From positions 1 to 64,000 of the forward strand of contig CAZYIE010000010.1 in assembly GCA_964646755.1 (NCBI GenBank): a DNA stretch of 64,000 nt, read 5' to 3'. The position numbers and the translations under genes are program-made. Numbering within the stretch: position 1 is the stretch's first letter; each line of letters opens with the position of its first letter. The notes below the pieces were generated by a model that saw nothing but the letters and a program-made list of their open reading frames with translations, searched no databases and was not told the DNA's origin. This DNA is from MVRV01 sp964646755. GTDB taxonomy: Bacteria; Desulfobacterota; Syntrophia; Syntrophales; Smithellaceae. This document shows positions 1 through 7,950 of the stretch, one piece after another.

Positions 1-1
1 T

Positions 2-802
2 GTTGCCTATGCTGATGCCGACAATGACAAATACGGTATTGAAGGCGTTTATAAATGGAAAGGCGGTCTGGCCGGTCTGGCGGTTAATTACTATAGATAT
101 GCCGAGCTGAGGCCGGCAACTTCAACTACACCAAACACTAAGAGGGTATATTACCTTTTTACCCCTTATACCATTGCCAAGTTCGGTCCTGTGGATGTGC
201 AGGCCGAATTTAACTGGGCTACCGGAAAATATACTGAAACTGAGTCCGGCCTCAATGAAGTTAGAATGGATAATATCAGCGGATGGATTGACGCTAAGGC
301 GACTTTCGGGGCGGTTTATTTCGGTGGTACTTTCGCTTATGTTTCCGGTGATGATCCTGCTACTACCGATAAAAGAGAAGGTGGAACGCTTAGAGGCGGC
401 CGTGACTGGAGTCCCAATTTAATCATGTGGAATTACGACCGCAGCATGTGGCTGGGTGAATTAAGGTCCAGCAGTGTTGCCGCCGGTAAGGGATTTGGTA
501 CTTCCGGTATGGAAAATGCGTTCTTATATCAGGGGCGTTTTGGTGTAAAACCTACTGACAAGCTGGATATTATGACTTCTTTAACCTACGCCATCGCCGA
601 TAAAAAACCAGTTGCTACTTACGTGTCCAACGATTATGGTTATGAACTGGATGTTACCGCAACATACAAAATTACCAATAACCTGAGCTATATGCTGGGT
701 GTCGGTTATCTATTCACCGGTGATTATTTCAAAGGAATCACTGCTGCTAACACCGTGCAAAATGATTATTTGGTTATCAATAAGTTGACGCTGACATTCT
801 AA
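2..802 (+). CDS. Outer-membrane porin-like beta-barrel protein, C-terminal part (5' end outside window)
   Basis: The reading frame is open from base 2, so the start lies outside the window; about 266 residues are present. The sequence shows alternating polar and hydrophobic residues with many Tyr, Gly and Asn, and repeated short strands ending in aromatic residues. It closes with a strand ending in Leu-Thr-Phe, the terminal aromatic expected of an outer-membrane barrel recognised by BamA. Such barrels are diffusion porins or structural outer-membrane proteins. I cannot assign a substrate. A strong rho-independent terminator follows directly, so this is the last gene of its transcript. Confidence 0.7.
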   Translation, partial: VAYADADNDKYGIEGVYKWKGGLAGLAVNYYRYAELRPATSTTPNTKRVYYLFTPYTIAKFGPVDVQAEFNWATGKYTETESGLNEVRMDNISGWIDAKATFGAVYFGGTFAYVSGDDPATTDKREGGTLRGGRDWSPNLIMWNYDRSMWLGELRSSSVAAGKGFGTSGMENAFLYQGRFGVKPTDKLDIMTSLTYAIADKKPVATYVSNDYGYELDVTATYKITNNLSYMLGVGYLFTGDYFKGITAANTVQNDYLVINKLTLTF

Positions 803-822
803 AACAGCCGACATTCCCATTC

Positions 823-860
823 AACACCCCGGGCATTATATGTCCGGGGTGTTTTCTTTT
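823..860 (+). terminator. Rho-independent terminator after the porin gene
   Basis: A 10-bp perfect GC-rich stem (823-832 with 844-853) closes an 11-base loop and runs into a T-rich tract ending TTTTCTTTTT. It starts 20 bases after the porin stop. The next gene runs toward it, so the hairpin may serve both transcripts. Confidence 0.85.
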
Positions 861-890
861 TAACCGAATTTTCTTTATTCCTTCATGGCC

Positions 891-1376
891 TCAGTAATTA
901 ATCAATCTGCCGCCTGCTCTAAATAACAGAGGAATAATCAAGATTAATAAAATGCCCACGGCAACAGTAGCAATAGCAACTTCCGTGATGGTAATAAATC
1001 CGATATCTACTGCCCGATAGATTAATGTGGAGTTAATGGGAATAATCAAGAATATTCCGGTGAACAAGCCCGGTGCATATTTTTGGAGAGCTACGGTTGC
1101 AACCAGATGGGGGAATATGGCGTTAATCATCATGGCTCCCAAAAAGCCGTAGAACATCCAGCTGATGAAGACAAAATCAGGAAGTATTATGCGAAAAAAA
1201 GTTACCAGATAGGCGAGAGTAGTGATTATAATCAAGGCAAAATGAAATTCATTTTTTTCAACCGGCTTATGATATTTAGAGGCATGGTGAGACCACTGCG
1301 GCAGCCAGAGCGCTTCTTCGATGTTGTGTAAAGTAATAGCCAGGGGAAAAAACAGCAATAAATAATTGTTAAACAT
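891..1376 (-). CDS. HXXEE-motif integral membrane protein
   Basis: This 161-residue protein has four to five hydrophobic segments and carries His-Asn-Ile-Glu-Glu near residue 17. That is the HXXEE signature of a family of small bacterial membrane proteins of unknown function (PF13787 by recollection). Further His residues at about 29, 30 and 36 could bind metal together with the HXXEE motif, which is only an inference. The start is supported by AAAGGA upstream of the ATG. It is a single gene, convergent with the porin and separated from the next gene by a 220-base divergent spacer. Confidence 0.7.
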   Translation of the reverse strand: MFNNYLLLFFPLAITLHNIEEALWLPQWSHHASKYHKPVEKNEFHFALIIITTLAYLVTFFRIILPDFVFISWMFYGFLGAMMINAIFPHLVATVALQKYAPGLFTGIFLIIPINSTLIYRAVDIGFITITEVAIATVAVGILLILIIPLLFRAGGRLINY

Positions 1377-1597
1377 ATTTTATCCTTTCTTTATCCATCT
1401 TTGAACTTATCAAAATATATAGCAACTACCTGAATGTTTTTCAATGCATTCTCTTTACACTCTCCTAACTGGTAAATTATGAAATAGGGCAATTTGCAGA
1501 AACAGTAAATATAACATTAGAAGTTTGATTACAATTTTATTGCCTCGAAGGCTAAGGTATGCTATTTTTCAATGAAATTATCTACTAGGAGCTATAA

Positions 1598-2365
1598 ATG
1601 AACATCAGGGTGCTTGGTTGTCACGGCTCGCAGCTTCCTAATTACAATACGACAAGCTTCCTTATCGGGCAGAATGTCCTGGTTGATGCCGGTACTATAA
1701 CTAGTGTTCTGAGCATAAAAGAGCAACTGAAGATTGATTACATTTTTATTACCCACGCCCATCTTGATCATGTCCGGGATATTGCGTTTTTAGCCGATAA
1801 TATCTGCTATCAGCACCGGGAAAAACCGTTGGTTATTGTCAGCACAAGGGGCATTATTGATGCAATTCATCGTCACTTATTTAATAATGTTATCTGGCCT
1901 GATTTTTCTAAAATACCAAGCCCCCTGGCACCGGTGATAAAATTCCAGATGATCAAGCCGGGCAAGACGCAAACAATTGGTGACATACAGGTAAGAGCTA
2001 TTGATCTTCATCATGTTGTAGAGACAGTTGGCTACATCTTTGAGGCGAAAGGGAAGGCAGTAATTTTTCTGGGAGATACGGGGCCGACAGAAGAAGCATG
2101 GCAAATAGCAAGGAAAACTAAAGGTCTCAAGGCGGTATTTGTGGAGACTTCTCTGCCCGATGGACTGAAAGATATCGCCAACATTACCGGTCATCTTACT
2201 CCGCTCTCGCTTGCGGTTGAACTGAAAAAATTAACAGAAGTTAATCCGGAAATTTATCTCTATCATATGAAACCGAATTACCGTGAGAGCATCCGTAAAG
2301 AAGTCGCAGCGATAAAAGACCGGAAAATTCACATAATCGAAGACGGCCAGAAGATCCGTATTTAA
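1598..2365 (+). CDS. Metallo-beta-lactamase-fold phosphodiesterase, class II cAMP phosphodiesterase-like
   Basis: This is a 255-residue cytoplasmic MBL-fold hydrolase. The metal signature HAHLDH sits at residues 53-58, a further metal Asp lies in FLGDTGP near residue 160, and a late His is found in the TGHLTP segment. The N-terminus (LGCHGS...) and the TGHLT motif resemble class II 3',5'-cyclic-nucleotide phosphodiesterases (PF02112) more than RNase Z or glyoxalase II. The substrate is therefore probably a cyclic nucleotide or another phosphodiester, but this is not proven. AGGAG lies 6 bases before the ATG. folC follows after 13 bases, so the two are probably co-transcribed. Confidence 0.7.
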   Translation: MNIRVLGCHGSQLPNYNTTSFLIGQNVLVDAGTITSVLSIKEQLKIDYIFITHAHLDHVRDIAFLADNICYQHREKPLVIVSTRGIIDAIHRHLFNNVIWPDFSKIPSPLAPVIKFQMIKPGKTQTIGDIQVRAIDLHHVVETVGYIFEAKGKAVIFLGDTGPTEEAWQIARKTKGLKAVFVETSLPDGLKDIANITGHLTPLSLAVELKKLTEVNPEIYLYHMKPNYRESIRKEVAAIKDRKIHIIEDGQKIRI

Positions 2366-2378
2366 TCTCAGCGAAATA

Positions 2379-3674
2379 ATGAAAAAATTTGATCCCGCTG
2401 CCTATCTTTCCAGCTTAAACATTGACGTAATGCGCTTCGGGCTTGCGGCAATTTCTGATCTTTTACTTAGACTGGGCAATCCGCAGAATTCATATAAGAC
2501 AATATTAATTGCCGGTACCAACGGGAAAGGTTCAACCGCGGCCATGGCCGCTTCCATCCTGCACTCGGCCGCTTATAAAACCGGCCTGTACACGTCGCCA
2601 CATCTGGTCGATGTGCGGGAGAGAATCAAAATCAACAATAAAGCAATATCCGCCAATGATTTTAGCCAAATTATCGCTCTGGTAAAAAAAGCGATTAACC
2701 AGCCCGTGACTTATTTTGAAGTATTGACGGCTGCTGCCCTTCTCTATTTTCAGCACCGCGAAATTGATATCGCCGTGCTGGAAGTAGGTTTAGGCGGCAG
2801 GCTGGATGCAACAAATGTTTGCCGCCCGCTTGTTTCGGTAATTACTAATATTGGTTTTGACCACACGGCTTATTTAGGAAACTCGTTGGCAGCGATTACC
2901 GGGGAAAAAGCAGGCATCATCAAACGGCGCAGTGTTTGTGTTACCGCTGCCAAACAAAAAAAGGTAATAGAGGTGCTGGAAAACGTCTGTTGCCGTAACA
3001 AGGCCATCCTCTACCGGGTAGGTAAAGATATAAAAATCAAACAGCAGGAAGATGGATTGGTTGCTTATTCCGGATTATACAGTAATTTGAATAATTTGAC
3101 TATTCCTCTTCTGGGCAGTCACCAACGAGATAATGCAGCGCTGGCTTTAGCGGCACTGGAAATTTCAGGCAGAAATGGATTTCCGGTCAATGCCGCAGCA
3201 ATTGCGAGCGGGCTGAGAAGTACAAAGTGGCAGGCGCGATTGGAAATCCTGCATCGCCATCCGCTTTTTGTGGTAGATGGTGCACACAATCCCGCCGGAA
3301 TAAGTGTTCTATGCCGGTCGCTGAAAAACGATTTTACCTATCGCCATTTAATTCTTATTTTTAGCGCACTGGCTGATAAGGATTACCGCAAAATGATCCA
3401 AAAAATAGCGCCACTGGCTAAATTAATAATTCTCACACAGCTGCAAGCCAAACGTGCCGTTCCGGTTGCAAATATTCAGGAGTGTGTGAAAAAAATGGGA
3501 TATAAGGCTATAATTACGGAAAATGTGCGGAAGTCTGTTGAGCGCGCGTTTGACCTGGCCGGAGAAGGTGATATGATTTGTGCCGCCGGTTCACTTTATT
3601 TGGCCGGAGAGATAAAACAAGCTTTCCCTGAGATGGTATCTTATGATAAGGAACCCACAGGCTGTTCAACTTAA
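2379..3674 (+). CDS. folC: Folylpolyglutamate synthase / dihydrofolate synthase
   Basis: FolC ligates glutamate to dihydropteroate and to folates, using ATP, in the cytoplasm. The Mur-ligase-type P-loop GTNGKGST is at residues 46-53. The folate omega-loop TSPHL, the Mg-binding EVGLGGRLDATN segment and the C-terminal ligase motif DGAHNPAG follow in the expected order. The length (431 residues) is normal for bacterial FolC. It starts 13 bases after the phosphodiesterase gene with a weak ribosome site, so translation may be coupled. lptD follows closely on the same strand. Confidence 0.93.
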   Translation: MKKFDPAAYLSSLNIDVMRFGLAAISDLLLRLGNPQNSYKTILIAGTNGKGSTAAMAASILHSAAYKTGLYTSPHLVDVRERIKINNKAISANDFSQIIALVKKAINQPVTYFEVLTAAALLYFQHREIDIAVLEVGLGGRLDATNVCRPLVSVITNIGFDHTAYLGNSLAAITGEKAGIIKRRSVCVTAAKQKKVIEVLENVCCRNKAILYRVGKDIKIKQQEDGLVAYSGLYSNLNNLTIPLLGSHQRDNAALALAALEISGRNGFPVNAAAIASGLRSTKWQARLEILHRHPLFVVDGAHNPAGISVLCRSLKNDFTYRHLILIFSALADKDYRKMIQKIAPLAKLIILTQLQAKRAVPVANIQECVKKMGYKAIITENVRKSVERAFDLAGEGDMICAAGSLYLAGEIKQAFPEMVSYDKEPTGCST

Positions 3675-3696
3675 ATAAAAGGGGCATATTCCGGGA

Positions 3697-5889
3697 TTGG
3701 TTAATCTACTAAAAAATAAAATAATAACTGCATTGCTATCTCTAATAATCGTCTTTACTTTATGTCCTCAATTATCGGCGGCTGAGACTAAAGATAGTAA
3801 AGTTCCCGTTAATATTGATGCCGACACCATGGATTATGATAATACGAGTGATGTTTATCATGCTCAGGGATCAGTAGTTATAACTTATGACGGAGGCGTT
3901 TTAACTGCCGATGATGTGGAGTATGATAAAAATAGCAATATCGCTACAGCGTATGGCAATGCGTTTCTTAAAATGGGCGAAGATACTCTTGCCGGAGACA
4001 AGATAGTTTTTAACGTGGAGAAGGAAACCGGCATTGCCTATAAAGGCCGTGCGTTTTATGCGAGGAACCATTTTTATGTTCGGGGCGACGAAATCGAAAA
4101 AACCGGGGAACTGACCTACAAAATAAAACAACCGGTAGCAACGACTTGTGATGGTGATAATCCCGATTGGGAAATTGCCGGCAGTGAAATGAAAGTGACC
4201 GTTGAAGGTTTTGGATTAATGAAAAACGCCCGGTTGGTTACCGGTAATTTACCGGTATTCTATACACCGTTTCTGCCTTTCCCCGCCAAAACCAAACGAC
4301 AATCGGGATTTCTTTTTCCCTATATTTCTTACTCCAAGGATAAGGATGGCACTGATATAGAAATCCCCTATTTCTGGGCTATTTCTCCCCAGATGGATGC
4401 GACACTTTATTCGCGGTATATTGAAAAGAGAGGATTGAAAGAAGGTGTGGAATTTCGCTATTATGCCGGGGAAAAATCTTATGGCACCTTCTATGGCGAT
4501 TATCTGGGAGACAATAAGCATATTACAGATACAGCGGTAAGTACCGGTACTAATCAGCAGGATTTTAACAAACGCTGGTCGTATTATCTGAATCATCAGA
4601 CCAATTTCGATTCCCAGTCATATCTCCGTACTGATTTACGTAGAGTATCAGATCACTGGTATTTCCGTGATTTCTCAGCCCACAACTATTATATTGACCA
4701 CTATGCTCAAACAGAGTTGGATCCGTTTAAAAAGGTGCCTTTTCTGGGGGATGAATCCCTGGGTTCTCTCGAATCTACCGTCCGGTTATACAAAGGATGG
4801 TCTAATTACAATTTAACGGCATTAATGAGCTCAACGGATAATCTTGCTGTAACGAATAATGACAGTACTTTGCAGAAATATCCGGAAATAACCTTAACGG
4901 GAATTAAACAACCACTATTAAAATCGCCTGTCTATCACGAGTTTACTGCCGTTTATGATTATTTCTATCGCGGCGCCGGACAAAAGGGCCATTTTGTTGA
5001 TGTTAATCCTACTTTTTCTGTGCCCTTCAATCTCTCTCATTATGCCAAAGTAATCCCGCAGGTTGCCTTAAGAGAAACATTCTGGAGCCGGGAAGATGGG
5101 CAGACGGAAGGGAATAGCAAAAGCGGCACTCGAAGCAGTTATAATATTTCTCTGGCTTTGAGCAGCCAGGTGTCTCGTGTATTTGATGTAAATGTTCAAA
5201 GCTGGGATAAAATTCGTCACGAAATAAAACCGGAGATAAGTTATGCCTATGTACCAAATGTCCGGCAGGACAACATACCAGATTATATGCCGGCTGTTGC
5301 TGAATCTAACGCACTAACATGGGGTGTGACCAACACATTTACCGCTAAACAAAGAGATGCCAAAGGCGCATATAGTTATCTGGAGTTCCTGCGCGTAAAA
5401 CTTTTTCAGACATATGATATTAATGAGGCCAAGAAGAATATTGAAGGCACTGCCGAAAGACGTTATTTATCCGATATGGGAACGGAAGTGGATTTCCGAC
5501 CGCATCAGTATTTATCGTTTTCGGCGCGAAATCAATACAGCGTCTATAATGGCTGGACGGTGACGAATTATGACGCCAGTATCAGTGATTGGCGCGGTGA
5601 TAATCTTACGGTAGGTTACCGTTATACTTTAAATTCGATTGAAGAAATCAATGTTAATTTGAAGGCGGTTATTACGGATAAAATTGACGGCACATTTATT
5701 TCGCGACGTGATCAGTTTAATTCCCGAAATGTAGAAAACACTGTTGGTTTAGTCTATCATAAGCAGTGCTGGGCAGTGGGGCTGGAGGTCAGCCGGTCTG
5801 ATTCACTGGGATTAGATTCTCGGATAACTACAGATACCAGATTTATTCTGAAATTATCACTGACCGGGTTAGGTAAATTCGGCTTATAA
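3697..5889 (+). CDS. lptD: LPS-assembly protein LptD (OstA)
   Basis: LptD is the outer-membrane barrel that, with LptE, inserts lipopolysaccharide into the outer leaflet. The 730-residue product has a signal peptide ending near PQLSA. An OstA/LptA-like beta-jellyroll (about residues 35-150) carries the repeated IDADTMDYD and LTADDVEYD turns, and a long Tyr/Asn-rich barrel domain ends in ...FGL. The chosen start is TTG at 3697, preceded by AAAGGGG; no ATG lies nearby in frame. The Cys residues that make interdomain disulfides in E. coli LptD are not clearly matched. It is downstream of folC and 35 bases ahead of the COG3014-like gene. Confidence 0.92.
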   Translation: MVNLLKNKIITALLSLIIVFTLCPQLSAAETKDSKVPVNIDADTMDYDNTSDVYHAQGSVVITYDGGVLTADDVEYDKNSNIATAYGNAFLKMGEDTLAGDKIVFNVEKETGIAYKGRAFYARNHFYVRGDEIEKTGELTYKIKQPVATTCDGDNPDWEIAGSEMKVTVEGFGLMKNARLVTGNLPVFYTPFLPFPAKTKRQSGFLFPYISYSKDKDGTDIEIPYFWAISPQMDATLYSRYIEKRGLKEGVEFRYYAGEKSYGTFYGDYLGDNKHITDTAVSTGTNQQDFNKRWSYYLNHQTNFDSQSYLRTDLRRVSDHWYFRDFSAHNYYIDHYAQTELDPFKKVPFLGDESLGSLESTVRLYKGWSNYNLTALMSSTDNLAVTNNDSTLQKYPEITLTGIKQPLLKSPVYHEFTAVYDYFYRGAGQKGHFVDVNPTFSVPFNLSHYAKVIPQVALRETFWSREDGQTEGNSKSGTRSSYNISLALSSQVSRVFDVNVQSWDKIRHEIKPEISYAYVPNVRQDNIPDYMPAVAESNALTWGVTNTFTAKQRDAKGAYSYLEFLRVKLFQTYDINEAKKNIEGTAERRYLSDMGTEVDFRPHQYLSFSARNQYSVYNGWTVTNYDASISDWRGDNLTVGYRYTLNSIEEINVNLKAVITDKIDGTFISRRDQFNSRNVENTVGLVYHKQCWAVGLEVSRSDSLGLDSRITTDTRFILKLSLTGLGKFGL

Positions 5890-5924
5890 CTAAATAAATT
5901 ATTATTTAAAGGAGATTTGAATAT

Positions 5925-7166
5925 ATGATTCTCTTTTCGCGTATTTCAATTTCCTTGATTTTTTCGTTAATCTTCTGGCATGCCTCCGTTGGCCATGCGG
6001 CAACCCTCTACACGGAAGAAACTCGATCTTTTCTCACAGCACTCAGAAACGATAATGCAGAATCGGCGCTCGAATATGCCGACTCTTTCGTCCTACAGAC
6101 AATAACTTCCGGTAAAGCAAAACAAAATAAATACCTGGCCCTGCTGGAACGCGGGAAGATAGCCATTAATGCCGGGCGCTACGACCAATGTATTGTCGAT
6201 TTGCAGGAAGCCGAGAGAAGATTTCTGACGATTGAAGGTACTATTTCTTTGACCGAAGGATTCGGTTCAATTCTTACGGATGATACGTCACGAGAGTATG
6301 AAGCCGAAATGCACGAAAAAATAATGATCAGCCCCTATCTGGTTCTGGCGTATCTGGGTAAGGGTGATTTTGCGGGGGCTTTAGTTGAACGCAACAGGAC
6401 AATGAACAAGATCCATCAGTACGTCGAAGCAAAGGAAGAGCGCAGCTATCTGGAAAATCCGTTTGCCCGTTTGCTCGCCGCCATCTTGTATGAAATGGAA
6501 AATAAGCCCGACGATGCGAAAATAGAATACCGGAAAATGAAATGGGAGGCGGAAGCGGCGAGGCTTGCGAAAAAGGAAATGTCAACTGATTTGGTGATAT
6601 TAATTGATACCGGATTGGCGCCGCATAAATCTCAAGTGAAATGGGGGCCCTTGCCGGTGGTGTCGAAAGATACGACTATCCATTTAGGATTTGCCTATGC
6701 TTCTTATCAAGCGACGCCGTCTGCAGTATCGAAATGCGATATCAGTCTCGACGGCAATCCTCTGGGCACAGCCGGTCTTCTTTACGATCTGGAAAATACC
6801 GTGCTCACTCAGTATGAAAAAGATAAGGCGGCGATAATAGCCAAATTGGTTACTCGCATGACTGCTAAGGCGGCAACTCAAGTCTCCGCTCATGCGGCTG
6901 CCGATCGAGTGGCCAAAGACAATCCGCTGGCCGGTTTTTTATTAAAATCGCTGGTTAATATTGGCAGTGCAGTCTGGATGGCAGTCGAGCAGGCTGATTT
7001 GCGCGGGTGGTCAACGCTGCCCGGCAAAATAAATTATTTACGAGTTAACGGACTTGCTCCCGGCGAACATACTATCAAAATTGATTACGGCTGCGGTGTG
7101 CAGGAGAAAACAGTTAAACTTGAAAATGATAAAATCGGTATCGCTTATTTTTCGTTTGCTAAATAG
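5925..7166 (+). CDS. Secreted COG3014-like tetratricopeptide-type protein
   Basis: This 413-residue protein has a signal peptide cleaved near VGHAA. The first 220 residues are helical and TPR-like, with repeated pairs such as LALLERGKIAINAGRYDQCI and LVLAYLGKGDFAGAL. A second half of mixed alpha/beta sequence ends in a small beta domain. The layout and its place directly before an LpoB-like lipoprotein match the uncharacterised COG3014 family, which commonly sits beside LpoB homologues. A role in the envelope, perhaps in peptidoglycan synthesis, is inferred from that neighbour only. AGGAGA precedes the ATG. The LpoB-like gene follows after 21 bases. Confidence 0.6.
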   Translation: MILFSRISISLIFSLIFWHASVGHAATLYTEETRSFLTALRNDNAESALEYADSFVLQTITSGKAKQNKYLALLERGKIAINAGRYDQCIVDLQEAERRFLTIEGTISLTEGFGSILTDDTSREYEAEMHEKIMISPYLVLAYLGKGDFAGALVERNRTMNKIHQYVEAKEERSYLENPFARLLAAILYEMENKPDDAKIEYRKMKWEAEAARLAKKEMSTDLVILIDTGLAPHKSQVKWGPLPVVSKDTTIHLGFAYASYQATPSAVSKCDISLDGNPLGTAGLLYDLENTVLTQYEKDKAAIIAKLVTRMTAKAATQVSAHAAADRVAKDNPLAGFLLKSLVNIGSAVWMAVEQADLRGWSTLPGKINYLRVNGLAPGEHTIKIDYGCGVQEKTVKLENDKIGIAYFSFAK

Positions 7167-7187
7167 AACCAATTTACGGAGGAAAAA

Positions 7188-7784
7188 ATGAAAACAAAGC
7201 TCAATTTATTTTTGCTGATTATCATAATCGGCCTTGTGGCCGGTTGCGCACCAACAATCAAATATGAGATAAAAGATGAAGAAACTGTTACCGGATCAGA
7301 CTGGTCGGCCAAAGACTTAAAAGAGGTCAGTGATTACATGGCCGGTTCTGTAAAGCAATCTTCCTTTATCGCCAGCCCGCAGTACGCCAAGGAAAGGCCG
7401 CGCTGGATGTTGGCACGCGATATGAAAAATGAGACGGACGAACATGTCAATACGCGGACCATCATGGAAAAAATCAGGACCAGGCTGATCAATGGAGGTA
7501 TTGCTAATTTCATTGACGATCAGGCCGTAGAAGACATTTTGAATCAGATGAAATTGCAGCAATCCGGACTATTCGACAGTAAAACAGTTGCACAGGTAGG
7601 GAAATTAGTTGGCGCCAAACTGATCTTAAGAGGCACCATTTCCAGTATCCGCAAAAAAACAGACAGGAAGGATATAATTTACTACAATATTACCTTGCAG
7701 CTGGTTAATATCCAGACCGGTGAAATTATCTGGACCGACGAAAAGGAAATCCAGCGTCTGACAAGCAAAGCGCTATTCCGTTGA
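7188..7784 (+). CDS. LpoB-like penicillin-binding protein activator lipoprotein
   Basis: This 198-residue lipoprotein has a lipobox at residues 17-20 (VAGC), with Cys20 as the expected acylated residue. The rest has the compact alpha/beta fold pattern of the LpoB/CsgG-related family. The segment from the ALILRG-like strand (KLILRGTIS) to the closing TGEIIWTDEKEI strand is characteristic. In enterobacteria LpoB is anchored in the outer membrane and activates PBP1b. Here the partner synthase is not in the window, so the exact role is inferred. GGAGG lies 7 bases before the ATG. It forms an operon with the COG3014-like gene. Confidence 0.75.
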   Translation: MKTKLNLFLLIIIIGLVAGCAPTIKYEIKDEETVTGSDWSAKDLKEVSDYMAGSVKQSSFIASPQYAKERPRWMLARDMKNETDEHVNTRTIMEKIRTRLINGGIANFIDDQAVEDILNQMKLQQSGLFDSKTVAQVGKLVGAKLILRGTISSIRKKTDRKDIIYYNITLQLVNIQTGEIIWTDEKEIQRLTSKALFR

Positions 7785-7844
7785 AAGGGATATGCCCAGG
7801 AAGACAATGCCTACAAGGGCACAACATCATGGGGAAATAAATAA

Positions 7845-7873
7845 TTGACAGAAAAACTGAACTTCCCTATATT
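7845..7873 (+). promoter_or_regulatory. Sigma-70-type promoter of the large unknown gene
   Basis: TTGACA at 7845-7850, a 17-base spacer and TATATT at 7868-7873 make a near-consensus vegetative promoter. The expected transcription start near 7880 leaves a leader of about 70 bases before the preferred start codon at 7951. Confidence 0.65.
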
Positions 7874-7950
7874 CATACTATCAGAACACAATGTCTTATC
7901 AAATAAAAAAATCAGTTAAATGCTCCAGATGTTTGTCTTCCGGAGGTGGC

